From: Cephalotus follicularis | Lineage: Eukaryota; Streptophyta; Magnoliopsida; Oxalidales; Cephalotaceae | Direction: 5' to 3' | Assembly (NCBI GenBank): GCA_001972305.1 | Contig: BDDD01000984.1 | Span: 175,753-239,752 of the forward strand | DNA: 64,000 nt | Part shown: piece after piece, positions 44,394 to 56,170 of the stretch | Layout of the letters: each line of letters opens with the position of its first letter | Numbering within the stretch: the stretch's first letter is position 1 | Notes under the pieces: generated by a model | Database searches by the model: none | Told to the model about the DNA's origin: nothing | Seen by the model: the letters and a program-made list of their open reading frames with translations, nothing else | Translations under genes and position numbers: made by a program

Positions 44394-47300
44394 ATGGCAC
44401 GTACAAGAAACGCTGCTCGAAGAACTGCAACCGCTGAGGCTCAGGAAGTTAGAAATGAGCTGTCTATGGAGGAGCTGGTACGTCAGGTTGTCGCTCAGGA
44501 GATACGACGTGCATTGAATGAGCAGAATCAGAATCAGGACCGTAGGGAGCCGGTTGTTGCTAATGATGCTCCAGCTGATGTTCAGTTGGGAAGGGATGCT
44601 GGGGACAGGACTGATACGCCCACTTATGTTTGGCTTGAGCGGTTCCAGAAGTAGAGACCACGGTCTTTCAGCTCAGCCGTGATTCCTATTGAGGCTGAGC
44701 ACTGGATTGCTCATATGGATAAGATCTTTGATGTGCTTGGCTGCAGTGATGAACAGAAGATCAAGCTAGCTATGTATAAGCTTGAGGGTGATGCTCAGAA
44801 ATGGTGGAAAGCTATGGATTTGGCTAAGGGTGGTAATTATGCGGAGAATTTGACCTGGTCCGAGTTCTGTGAAGTCTTTTATCAGCATTATTTCCCCACT
44901 GCTGATAAGGAGGCTTACGCTATAGAATTTATCAATACCAGACAGAGGGATGGAGAGTCGGTGACTGAATTTTTGACTCGTTTTACTAGGCTTGCTGGTT
45001 TTGCTGGGTCCGCGACGGAGACAGCATTGGAGCAGGCAGAAAAGTTCAAGTGGAAGTTACATTATCCGCTCCGGGGTAAATTGATCAACACCAGGTTTGC
45101 TGATGTATCTGAAGTGGCTAATGCGGCAAAGAACATTGAGCTGGAAAGGTTAGATTTCCAGGCAGCTCGTCAACAGAGTGGCAGAAAGAGAAACAGAGGA
45201 GATTCCTAGGGGCAAGGTTCTGGACAGAATAAGAATAGGAATGGCAAGCGAGGGAAGAGAAATGATAACCGGGGATAGCAACAGCCCGGTAATGACCAGA
45301 GGCAAACTCGGGGAGCTGCGGATGGTCAGATTGCCAAGTGTGATGTATGTGGTAGACAGCATCCGGTGGGAGTGTGCTACAAGGCTATCGGGGCCTGTTT
45401 TGTCTGTGGACAAAAAGGGCACTTCGTGAAGGATTGTCCTGACCCTCGTGCAAAGGAAAGGAAAGGGAAAAATGCAGATCACGGACAGCGCAACGTGGGA
45501 GGTCGTGTCTTTGCTATCACTACCCAGCAGGCAGCTAACGCACCAGGTACTGTTTCGGGCTTTATTTATGTTGGTAACCGTAGGGCTTATGTTTTGTATG
45601 ATACTGGATCGACCCACTCGGTTGTAGCGAGGTCTTTTGTTCGGCATCTTGGGATGTCTTCGCAATTGCTTGATCCAGCTTTGGTTCTTTCACCCCCTAC
45701 GGGTTCTTCTGTTGTGATTGCTGAGTGCTTTTATGCTTGTCCTCTTGTTTTCGATGATCAGGTTCGTGATATGGATCTTTTGCCTATCGATATGTATGAC
45801 TTCGATATGATTCTGGGAATGAACTGGTTGGATCGTCATCGGGCTACGATCAACTACTATGCTCGAAGGATTCTGTTTGGGGATGTGAATAGTCCTGAGT
45901 TTGTTTATCAGGGTTCACAGCCGAGAAAAGAAGTGAAAGTGATATATGCTCCGAAGGCTCAGAAATTGGTGGCTAAGGGCGCTGAAGGTTTCTTAGCTGT
46001 TGTGAAGGATGTCTCAAAGGTTGTGCCTCGCCTTGAAGACTATCCTGTGGTACAAAAATTTTCTGATGTGTTTCCGGAGGAGTTACCGGGTTTGCCACCG
46101 CAACGGAAAGTGGAGTTTACCATCGAACTCATTCCCGGAGCGGCACCTTTATCTAAGGCACCTTACAGAATGGCACCGTTGGAACTGCAAGAGTTGAAGG
46201 AACAATTGCAAGAGCTGTTGGATCAGGGTTTCATTAGGCGTAGTGTTTCGCCGTGGGGTGCTCCTGTTCTTTTTGTAAAGAAGAAAGATGGGTCTATGAG
46301 GCTATGCATAGACTACAAAGAGTTGAACCGAATCACTGTTCGGAATAAATACCCGCTACCTAGGATTGATGACTTGTTTGATCAACTCCAGGGTGCTCGG
46401 TATTTCTTGAAGATCGATTTGAGATTGGGATATCATCAGCTTCGGATAAAGGATGAAGATGTGTCGAAAACTGCTTTCCGTACTCGGTATGGGCATTATG
46501 AGTTTCCGGTGATGCCTTTCGGACTCACTAATGCACCGGCAATTTTCATTGATCTGATGAATAGGGTTTTTCATGAGTACTTGGATCAGTTTGTTATTGT
46601 GTTCATAGATGACATTCTTGTGTATTCCAAGTCGAAAGAAGAGCATGAAGAACAGCTTCGCATTGTGTTGAGTATTCTGAGGAAGAATCAGCTTTACGCG
46701 AAGTTCTCGAAGTGTGAGTTCTGGTTGGAACAAGTGGCATTTTTGGGTCATGTGGTTATAGCTGAAGGTATTTATGTGGATCCTGCTAAAGTTGAGGCTA
46801 TTACGAAATGGCCAATACATACCACAGTGACGGAGGTTAGGAGTTTCTTGGGTTTGGCCGGATATTATAGGTGATTTGTGGAAGGCTTTTCCTCTATAGC
46901 CTTACCACTAACTCAGCTTATGAGGAAGGGAGCTAAGTTTGAATGGAATGAGGAGAGAGAAGCAAGCTTCGAGAAACTGAAGAGTGGTCTTGTGTCAGCA
47001 CCAATTCTTTGTTTAACGTCTGGGTCGGGTGGATACCAGATTTACAGCGATGCTTCTAAGAAAGGTTTGGGGTGTGTTTTGATGCAGCACGGTCATGTGA
47101 TAGCTTATGCTTCGAGACAGTTGAAGCCTTTTGAAGTGAACTATCCTACACATTATCTTGAGTTGGCAACGGTAGTGTTTGCATTGAAGATTTGGAGGCA
47201 CTACTTGTACGGAGAAACTTGTGACGTCTTTACCGATCATAAGAGTCTCAAGTATATCTTTACGCAGAAAGAGTTGAACATGCGTCAGAGAAGGTGGTTG

Positions 47301-48734
47301 AAACTTCTGAAAGACTATGATCTGAACATTCAGTACCATCCTGGTAAAGCAAATGTGGTAGCTGATGCTCTTAGTCGGAAGAGTTCTGGGAGTGTAGCGG
47401 CTTTGCTTACTCAACTGCAGTTGATTGCTGATATGGAGCAGATGGATTTGCATTTGTATGTTCGGGGTTCTGAAGGTTGTGTTGCTACGATGAATGTTGA
47501 GCCTACTCTTATATCTCGGATTAAGACAGCTCAGAGTGATGATGGTGAGCTTTGGGCCTTAGTCCAGAATGTTGAAAAGGGTAAGAAATCAGAGTTCTGT
47601 ATGGATGAGCATGGTGTGATATGGCTGGGTGATTGGTTGTGTGTTCCGTCAGACTCTTCTATCAGAGATGATGTTTTGTCTGAGGCACACAGTTCTCCAT
47701 TTTCTATACCTCCGGGTTCTACAAAAATGTATAGAGACTTTAATAAGAACTTTTGGTGGAATGGAATGAAAAGGGATGTGGTTGAGTACGTTGGGAAGTG
47801 TTTGATCTGTCAACAAGTAAAGATTGAGCACCAACGTGCTAGTGGTTTGTTACAGCCTTTGGAAGTTCTGGTATGGAAATGGGAAAGCATATCGATGGAC
47901 TTTGTGACGGGTTTGCCGAGAACTTTCAGAAGGAATGATGCTATTTGGGTAGTAGTGGATCGATTGACCAAATCGGCTCACTTCTTGGTTATCCGAGAAG
48001 ACTTTTCGGTTGACCGTTTGACTGAGGTGTTTCAGCAAGAGATAGTGAGACTGCATGGGACTCCGGTATCCATTGTTTCGGATAGGGATCCTCGTTTCAC
48101 ATCGCGATTTTGGAAGGGGTTTCAGAAAGCATGGGGTACTAGGTTCAGTTACAGTACAGCTTTTCATCCATAGACAGATGGGCAGACTGAGAGAACCATC
48201 CAGACCTTAGAAGATATGTTGAGGTCTTGTGCTTTGGAGTGGACTGGGAGCTGGGATGAGTATTTGAGCTTGGTGGATTTTGCCTACAATAACAGTTGGC
48301 ATGCTAGCATTGGTATGGCTCCGTTTGAAGCTCTGTATGGGAGGAAGTGTCGTGCTCCGACATGTTGGGATGAGGTTGGAGAGCGAGTTATCGAGGGACC
48401 CGAGTTAGTACAGGTCACTACGGAGAAAGTGGCTATAGCAAGGGAGAGATTGAAAGCGGCTCAATCTCGACAGAAGAGTTATTCGGACAGACATCGGAGG
48501 GACTTGGAGTTCAAGGTAGGTGAACATGTGTTCTTGAAAGTTTCACCTTGGAAAGGAGTCCAACGTTTTGGACTAAAGGGAAAGTTAAGTCCGCAGTTTA
48601 TCGGACCTTTTGAAGTTTTGGAGAAGATAGGCGCGGTTGCTTATCGGTTAGCTTTGCCTTCGCAGTTAGCACATGTCCATAATGTGTTCCACGTGTCTTT
48701 GCTGAGATGGGCTTATTTGATTTGGGCTGACTGA
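44394..48734 (+). pseudogene. gag-pol of D: one continuous frame with five nonsense codons
   Basis: A single frame of 1447 codons runs from the ATG at 44394 to 48734 with no frameshift. Order: Gag capsid (44680-45180, EAEHWIAHMDKIFDVLG), zinc knuckle [14 protein letters not shown] (45396), protease YDTGSTHSV (45597), RT with FIDD (46602), RNase [11 protein letters not shown] (about 47042), integrase HHCC finger (47690-47815) and DDE residues in MDFVTG, SDRDPRF and [10 protein letters not shown] (47890-48215), ending at NVFHVSLLR. Nonsense codons are 44652, 45207, 45276 and 48171 (TAG) and 46872 (TGA). The last eight residues are LTR sequence; the chromodomain-like end present in A and G is deleted. 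Confidence 0.93.
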
Positions 48735-51393
48735 TACCAGTCCAATTATGGGTATGAAATGCTATGTTGGGTTTGGGTTTATTTTATCAAAATTTATTTC
48801 ACTAAAACAATTTATTTTTACTTTATAAATCTTTTTTAATTCATTTTAATTTAATTAATTTAATTATTTTTCTTTTCCTTTTATTTCTTTTTTTTCCTTT
48901 CTCCTTTATTTCCTTTTCTTCTTATTTCCTTTCTTCCTTCTTCCTTCTCCCGAATCCCTTCTCTCCACCATCAATTACACTCCTTTTCAATCTCTTTTTC
49001 CATTCTAACTCCCCACAAATCGTCTCCTTTTCCTTATGTGGGCAGATTTGGTCTCCCCTTTTTCCTTTTGTTGTGCCATTGCCATTCTATAATTGCCTCC
49101 TTCTTTTTTTTTTGCCTTATGCACTGCCGAATTCTGCCTGTTAGTGTGTGATAATCTGCCGTGTAATTCGTTCTTCAAAATTTGAAGAGGTAATCTCAGT
49201 CCTTTTGTGTTTCTTTGGATTGAATTCTTCTAGTTTGTTAAGCATGTATGTACTCCTTGTTTTGTTTTCTTGTCCTCCTTCTGTACAATTGTTTGATCAG
49301 TGAATTCGTGGTATTCTTGCTGTGTTTTCTGTGTCCTTAATATCACTACAGGTTAGTAAATTCGTTTCCTCCAGTGATAATTTTGTTCTAATGCCATGAA
49401 TTTAGTTTTGTGCTCCTTATGTCCTTTGGTTTCAATTCCCATATATAAATGTGTTGTCATTGTGTTAATAGGATTGTCAACATGTTTTATACACATAGTT
49501 ATGTCTCAAACTGGTTGTATAACATCTAAAACTGATAAAAGACAGAATCTGGACATAAATATGCATTGCCTTCTTGTTTCCCTTTTGTAAGTTAACCCAC
49601 TGTCAGGTTGTTTTCTTGTCAATTTTGTGTTTTTATGTCACCTACAAGTCATATATGATCATATGTTTATGTCCATATGTCTTTGGTTTAATGTAGAAAC
49701 CATTTGAACCAGTTTCAGTAGCGAATTATCGAATTTCCATCTGTTCTGTCACCCAGAACAGTCGGCTGTCTCTGTGGACAGTCAGCTGGAATGGATGAGT
49801 AGTCGACTGCCATATGAATGCAGTTGACTGCCTTCGGTTGAGTAGTCAACTAGAGGTATGAACCAGTCGACTGCCTGCACTTTAGATTAAGTAGTCGACT
49901 GGACCTTATGAATAGTCGACTGTCTTGCTTCCCCAGTCGACTGGAGCCCTATTTTAGTCGACTGTTTTGCCCAGAAATGTACTGTTTTCGACTGTTTTAA
50001 TCCGTTTGATCCTCGAATCGATCCGAGTCTTCACCAATAACTGTTAAGAGTCTGTTTAATACTTCTAATGTGTGTTAGACTCTTATACGTATGATTTTGA
50101 ATGTCTTTTTAGATTGATTGTGATTCAAGTGAAGTTTGGTTTAAGTCATCTATTCGTAAGTACTTTGTGAGCGCATAAGGCACGGATTTTCTGTTCCTTG
50201 GCTATCTGATGTTTCGAACTGAAAATAGTTTTGTAATGTTTCTTCGTTTATGAAATCAATGATGTTTTATGATTTTGATATGTTTCAAAATTAAAGTTGG
50301 TTTGACATTTTAAATGATTCCGACTTTATCCATACGATATGAAATGATACGATATGTTATGATACGATATGTTATGATACCGTTGTGAGCGGTTTTCGAA
50401 TATCTTATGTGAAAACATATGTTATGTGATTTTGAATTGATTTTGATAAATCAATTATTTTTGAAATAAATACTGAGTATTGTACCCACCTATGGGGCGT
50501 ACCATAGGCACGTCGTAGGCCTGGCACGGGGACGTGACACTTTCGTAGCAGTGTGATTAGACTACGACGTCTCTGAGTGTATGAAAAAATCTCATGAGGT
50601 GGATTTGTGGATCCGCTATGTATGATAGAGGCGTATGAATCGATTCTAGTTTATGTGATCTGAGGTGAATGATCAATTATGTGATCCGAGGTGTGATTAG
50701 ATATATGTATGTGAGAATTGACTTGTGTAGTGCCGTACACTTCAATTCTAGTGGGCATGTGGAATTAGCGCCTCCCTTGCCAAATTTATGATATGTGATA
50801 TGTATATGGCTCAGTATGTTTTATGAACTATGATTTGTGATTTAAGATTTGTGAATCGAAAATAATGTTTTGAAATGTTCCGTAATTGTTTCGAAAGATA
50901 TGCAATTGTTATTTGAATATGATTAAACTGTTTTTAACTGTTTAAGATTTCTGTTACGTATTTATTGAAATATTAATGTTTTTAAATTACCGTTTACTGT
51001 TTTATTTCCCTTATCCGTACTGAGGTTTGCTCAGCCGCGTTTTTGTTTCCATGCAGCATGTTTTCAGGAGCAGCGGGAGAAAGTGTGATTGAGTGATGAC
51101 TACCTTATGTCTTTGGATCCCTAGGAGTGTGATCCTTGTGTTTTATGTTTAGTGGTCAAACTATGAAACTTATGATTTATGTTTTAAATTGGAATTGAAT
51201 TATATTCTGAGTTTTTCCGTAACTGAGTAATATGATTAATTGTTAAGTTTTTAAGTTTTAATGTTATGATAAGACTGCCACATTTTTGGCTATTTTTGGT
51301 TAATAAATAAATTTTATGATTCGTTATGTAATGTTATGATCAGATAAGATATGTTATAATAAGTAATGTTATGTATGATATGATGGTGTTACA
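48710..51393 (+). repeat. 3' LTR of D, start deleted
   Basis: The integrase frame passes directly into LTR sequence at about 48710: TGACTGATACCAG at 48730 matches the E LTR near 55480 in reverse. The polypurine tract and roughly the first 120 bp of the LTR, judged against E, are missing. A pyrimidine-rich leader lies at 48840-49110 and a palindrome array at 49760-49965. The end lacks about 25 bp present in the 5' LTR (CCCTGTGACGACTCCCGCC region). Confidence 0.9.
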
Positions 51394-51997
51394 CAAATGG
51401 GTAGAGCGGGCCTTCTACACCATAACCCACGCCATCCGCGATGCTAATGGCGCCGGGAAACGCACGGCGAAGGCGCGACAGTGGCGGGGAAGAAAGGAAA
51501 AATAAGAGAAAAGAGGGGAAGGGGGAAGAGCTTACCGGCAATAGGCGTGCCTGGGTGGTCAGTCGTCCTCTCCCGGTCACGTGGCTGGCTCCAGCGCCGT
51601 CTCCGGTGCCCTATCTCCCTCTCTCTCCCGCACTCTCTCTCTCTCTGCAGCTTCTTCTTCGCACGGACGCGCTATGCGCCCGTGTCTTCCCCTTCTTCTT
51701 TTATTATTTTTGCTTCCCCCTCAGTATTTTCTGGTAAAATACTAAGGTCTGGGTCCCGATTTTTCCTCGAATCGCGACATAAATTATCCGAACAACCACC
51801 AAAATAATAGCAATAATATTGCGAGCATTTGGGATTTATTGCCGCGCATTAAAAATAGGTTTTATTAGCCGTCTTAGCTAACACGATTTCGACTTAAATG
51901 CGTAATGCCTTTTTATTACTACGGGCCCTATCGATTTTATCACAACTGTACACGCACCAATTTCATAATAATTATTTATGAAATTAGGGGCATTACA
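51394..51997 (-). repeat. LTR2 of B, right part
   Basis: It matches LTR1 at 38029-38643 and ends GGGGCATTACA directly before the AGTTC duplication. The pyrimidine-rich block (51610-51720) gives long open frames on both strands that are not genes. Confidence 0.93.
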
Positions 51998-52500
51998 AGT
52001 TCATATGGGAGAAACTGCTTGTTGCTCAGAGCCGACAGAAGAGCTATGTTGACAGTGTCAAGAGGAGACCTTTGACCTTCGATGTCGGTGATCATGTTTT
52101 TCTAAAGGTTTCACCGTGGAAAGGCGTTCAAAGGTTTGGGAAGAAGGGCAAGTTAGCTCCGCGCTACATTGGTCCTTTCGAGATTTTGGAAAGAGTTGGG
52201 GAGGTGGCTTACCAGCTTGCTTTACCCCCTGCACTGTCAAATTTGCATGACGTCTTTCATGTGTCAATGTTGAGCAGGTATATTCGAGATCCGTCACATG
52301 TCTTGGATTGTGATTCTGTCCCTGTGAGAGATGACCTTTCTTGCGAGGAATTTCCGGTGCAGATTCTGGATTGGAAGACGCAAGAGTTGAGGAACCGAAC
52401 CATTCCTATGGTGAAGGTTCAGTGGCAGTTTCACCGTACTGATGAAGCGACTTGGGAACGCGAAGAGGAGATGAGGGAGCGTTACCCTCACTTGTTCTAG
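51998..52500 (+). pseudogene. pol of A, C-terminal end after the B insertion
   Basis: From 52003 this continues the integrase frame left at 32872, with no shift. It encodes the end of integrase (SRQKSYVD; the GPY/F-type GKLAPRYIGPFEILERVG at about 52147-52200; LHDVFHVSML) and a C-terminal domain with QILDWK, IPMVKVQW and EATWEREEEMRERYPHLF. The latter resembles the group II chromodomain of Tekay/Del elements, thought to guide integration into heterochromatin. The terminal stop is TAG at 52498. This part has no internal stops. Confidence 0.9.
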
Positions 52501-52530
52501 TACTGTTTTAATTTTGAGGACGAAATTCCT

Positions 52531-52545
52531 CGAAGGAGGGGTGGA
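52531..52545 (+). other. Polypurine tract of A
   Basis: CGAAGGAGGGGTGGA lies immediately before the 3' LTR. It primes plus-strand DNA synthesis in elements of this type. Confidence 0.88.
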
Positions 52546-54847
52546 TGTAACGCCCAGGGTTTTTCATTAAAGTGTAATACTGTATTCCCAATGTAATTTA
52601 CGCTTGAATTAATGAGAACCATGTTTTTCCCTCTTTTGTGTGTTGAAAGGTTGCAAGAAAGTGTGTGTTGGTGTGTTTTTGTACAGGGGGAAGCCGACTG
52701 CCACAGGGAGGCAGCCGACTGGACCCCTTGTTGAGGGACAACAGCCAACTGCTGTGAGGAAGCAGCCGGCTGGTGTGGGTGTCAACAGAAACAGCCGACT
52801 GCCAAGTCAAGGCAGTCGACTGCCAGGCACCAGACAGCCCACGTGTTGTCAGCCTTGAAGTGACAAAAAGTGGGAGTTTTGGCTTATTTGGGCAGATGGC
52901 AGAGAGAGGGGCCGGGTTCCTCTCTTAAAAACACAAGCTTTCCTCTCCAAATCTCCATCTTTCTCAGTGAATTCAAGAGTGTTTGGGAGTAGAGAAAATG
53001 GAGTGAAAGTGTGTGTGTTGTGGATCTAAGGAGCTTCGTGTTGAACCGTAGACTTGGTGGCTTGGACCAGTGGAGGAACCGGAATAGTGGGAGTTACTGA
53101 ACGAGCTAGGGAGTGAAAAAGCCTCGGATTTCGACTTAAAGAGGTGGATTGCAACTCCTAACTTGGAGTCCTCAGGTAGGGGGAAAGTCGTTTTTGCACT
53201 TAATTTCAACCATAAATGTTTTCCGTGAAATGAAATGCATGTTTGTGTTATATTGTGAGCCTGAAATGTGTTGTTACATAAATGAGTTGTTTTTGGTTGT
53301 GTTGGGTGTGTGTTGGGGTTTGTATAGCCGCTGGTTTTCTACACCTGCAACAGAATCCAGCCGACTGCCCGTGTTGGGCAGTCGACTGCTCAATGGGTCC
53401 AGCCGACTGTTCTTGGGAGGCCAGTCGACTGCCCATGTGTGTGTCTCTAGGAAGTGCCTGCAGAGGTTGTGTAGTCGACTGATGTAGGTCAGCAGCCGAC
53501 TGGTGGGTGTGGACAGCCGACTGTCCTGAGGAACAGCCGACTATCAAGTGTGGGCAGCCGACTGTCGAGAGAGACAGTCGACTGTCTGGTTGTGTAGTCG
53601 ACCGCCTGGGTTGGGCAGCCGACTGTTTTGAGGGGAACAACCGACTGCCAGTGGGAGGCAGCCGACTGTCAGGGCCTGTTTTGCCTTGTGAACATCTGTA
53701 TGCATCGTGTATTGTGATGAGCTGCTTTGTAAAGCTTTATGAACTGTTTTGAGCATTGTGATTATTGAGTTTGAACTGTTATATCATCTTTCTGGAAGTG
53801 CATTGTAGTTTAATGAAAATCATTACTTTACACGAAAATGTATGTTTGAGAAAATATATATTTTCGAACCGTGAAAATGAGTTCCAAAACATTGTGAACC
53901 GAGTTTTATGATATTGAGAACCGAGAACCGTGACATCGTGAAAATGAGTTTGTTTTCAAGTATTTGTTTTATAAATTACTTGGAAAACTGTTTTGAGCAT
54001 CGAGATGACTGTGATTGTGATTGAGTTGACGGTGGTTTGCTGATTGAGATTTTGATTGTGACCGTACTAGTTGCGTGGAGGAGATGCCAGCGATGACTAG
54101 TGGTTGGGTTGACTCAGGGGCCAGGAGTTGGCTGGGTGACTCATTGTACCGTGACATGCTTCATACCATCCGGAGTCGGGGCTGATGACAGGAGTACGAC
54201 GTCGGGGCCAGGAGTTGGCGACGCTCTTCGTACCCACTGTGAACCGTGAACCGTGAACCGGGTATTGTGTAGTCCTTTGGACTTGTCTGAGACCGTGAAT
54301 CGTGACATTGTGACACCGTGACATCGTGGTTGGCATATATATATATATATATGCATCGAGATATAGTATGTACTGCATCATATTGCATTCATGCTTGGTT
54401 TTGTTGATCTTATGTTGCTTTGATGACTTTCGCCGAGTGAGGACAAAGGCTAAACCCCTACTGTTACAGATTGAAGTAGCGTTTTGGATATCGCCGGGCA
54501 AGGCTATGTCAGGATGGGATGCGACAGGGTTTACTTTGCTTTAAATGTTTTGTAAAGTAGCGTACTTAAAACATGATGTAGTTTGGATTATTGTACTAAT
54601 GTTTTGCTGTTGTTGATCGACTTTTGGATCATGCTCCGTTGTGGGCTTTTTAACAATGCTTTTCAGTTAGTGTGTTCGGGAATCATGTAGTATGGGATGC
54701 ATGGTTCCGTTTGCTTTCAGCTTATAGTTAAATGCTTCCGCAAGTTTGATGTTTAATCAAAAGTTTTATGTTTTACCGTTTTCTGTATAGGCTGGATGTT
54801 TGTTAAATTTCCATGTTGTATGTTGTGAATGCAAGCGGGGTGTGACA
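52546..54847 (+). repeat. 3' LTR of A
   Basis: 2302 bp, TGTAACGCCC to GGGGTGTGACA. It retains a segment (about 54146-54336) deleted from the 5' LTR, with three GTGAACC units at 54239-54262, and two extra palindrome units at about 53509-53550. Palindrome clusters lie at about 52690-52830 and 53357-53670. Confidence 0.96.
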
Positions 54848-54852
54848 CCATC

Positions 54853-55607
54853 ACAGCAAAATTGGATAACTAACCTGTAATGGCGACACAAAACTGTTGA
54901 ATTAACACAACGATTTTCCAGACTTAAAAACGGCTGTTCAACAGGAAACAAAAGAAAGGAGGAAATATATGGATTCAATGACTGCCATAGTTATGCATAT
55001 CAAAACAACATAAACCATAAACCAAATTAAGGAGATCAAACCTGATTTGATGAAGCAAAAGTACGAAGAACAAAACGGATTCCCAACTTGGCAAATTCAG
55101 CTGTGACCAACAAGTGGGGAAGGATGACATAAAACAAAGGACAATGACATTCTTAAACGGAAAAGGGAGACAAAATCGGCTGAGATAAGGAAAAAGGGAG
55201 GATTTTAGGGAGAAGAAAATGGAAAGAGGGAGAAAAACGTGTGAAGGAGTTAAGAGAGGGAGAGATTCAGGGAAGGGATAGAGATAGGAGAGAGAGACTC
55301 AGGTGAGAGAGATATAAGAGGGAGATAAAAGGAAATAATAATTAATTAAAAGAAAATTTTGTTTTAATAAGTTTTAAAATAATAATAAGAAATTATAAAA
55401 GTTGATTTATTTGAAATAAAGTAAACATAACCTTACCAAAACATATGCACATACTAACATACCCAAAGGTCAAGGCTGGTATCAGTCATCCCAAAACACA
55501 TAGACCCAAAACAATGTAAATGGATTTCATAACACAACAGATTAAAAGCCCATAACAAACAAATTTAAAGGTCCGAAAATATGCAAATGGACAAACAGGG
55601 TATTAAA
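54853..55607 (-). mobile_element. Solo LTR E, right part
   Basis: It completes E beyond A. The purine-rich tract (55140-55340) is the reverse of the pyrimidine-rich leader of D, and CTGGTATCAGTCA at 55474 matches the D LTR. It ends GGGTATTAAA where GGGTATTACA or similar is expected, so the terminal dinucleotide is mutated. The GGTAT duplication at 55608-55612 matches 24607-24611. Confidence 0.9.
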
Positions 55608-55612
55608 GGTAT

Positions 55613-56165
55613 TCGCCTCCTCGGTTTCACCAAAGTAACTCAATAGGCATACCCGTTTGTTTTTCTACTTCATTTCTAAATTCCTTGAATGTCTCAAAGG
55701 AATCAGATTTGTGTTTCATCAGAAACATGTACCCAAACCGCGAAAGATCATCGGTGAAGGTAATGAAGTAGGAAAATCCTCCTCGTGCATTGACAGACAT
55801 TGGTTAACAGACGTCGGTGTGGACAAGACCTAGTATGTCCACTGCTCTTTCCCGTTGACCGGAGAAGGGTAATTTGGTCATCTTTCCAATTAAATAAGAT
55901 TCACACATTGGAAAGGACTCTAAGTCCTAGATGTCCAAAATTCCATCCTTAACTAATTGTGATAGTCTAACCTCGCTAGGATGGCCTAATCTACAATGCC
56001 AAATATAGGATGGATTGACATCATGTGTCTCTCTTTGTATTTTACTACTTGTTCGCTACTTGTTCCTTGTTAGTATCTAAAACATAGATCCCATTTTCAA
56101 TATGCCCAGCACAAATAGAAACTTTATCAAATGATGAAAGCATACAACCATTTGGATTAAATGTA
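55613..56165 (-). pseudogene. Copia element F: integrase zinc finger and catalytic core start
   Basis: The reverse strand carries, from 56165 down, the GAG-pre-integrase segment (NPNGCMLSSFDK, GHIENGIYVLD), a RLGHPSEVRL-like HHCC finger region, and the start of the integrase core with HTDVC and SYFITFTDDLSRFGYMFLMK. It ends at the RGGEY motif where E inserted. The reading continues at 24611 on the left and at 62825 on the right. Several stops, including one after HTDVC, show it is dead. Confidence 0.88.
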
Positions 56166-56170
56166 AGTTA

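Larger units (their letters stand above)
42099..51393 (+). mobile_element. Element D: Ty3/gypsy retrotransposon in LTR2 of B
   Basis: Order: truncated 5' LTR, primer-binding site, gag, protease, RT, RNase H, integrase, 3' LTR. The LTRs are very similar to each other over 2.1 kb, which suggests a fairly recent insertion. The left end is a deletion junction: about 590 bp of the 5' LTR and about 2.1 kb of the host LTR are gone, with 2 bp (TT) shared at the joint. At the 3' end the integrase C-terminus, polypurine tract and first part of the LTR are deleted. The right end is ...GGTGTTACA, flank CAAAT. No target duplication can be checked because the left flank is lost. Confidence 0.93.
32873..51997 (-). 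mobile_element. Element B: non-autonomous gypsy element in the integrase gene of A
   Basis: It is bounded by a perfect target duplication AGTTC (32868-32872 and 51998-52002). Forward ends are TGTCACACCCC and GGGGCATTACA. On the reverse strand its LTR starts TGTAA(T/C)GCCCC and ends GGGGTGTGACA, like A. The reverse orientation is fixed by a primer-binding site beside the right LTR (41571-41582) and a polypurine tract beside the left LTR (38644-38656). The internal region is only 2.9 kb and retains small ends of gag and integrase. LTR1 contains solo LTR C; LTR2 contains element D and has lost about 2.1 kb. Confidence 0.95.
26561..54847 (+). mobile_element. Element A: Tekay-type Ty3/gypsy retrotransposon, interrupted by B
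   Basis: It is bounded by TG...CA LTRs and a perfect target duplication CCATC (26556-26560 and 54848-54852). Without B (32873-51997) it is about 9.2 kb. Order: 5' LTR, primer-binding site, gag, protease, RT, RNase H, integrase (split by B), a chromodomain-like C-terminus, polypurine tract, 3' LTR. That order and the C-terminal domain place it with chromoviruses of the Tekay/Del clade. Coding is broken by at least four TAG codons and a frameshift, so it cannot move by itself. It sits within solo LTR E. Confidence 0.96.
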
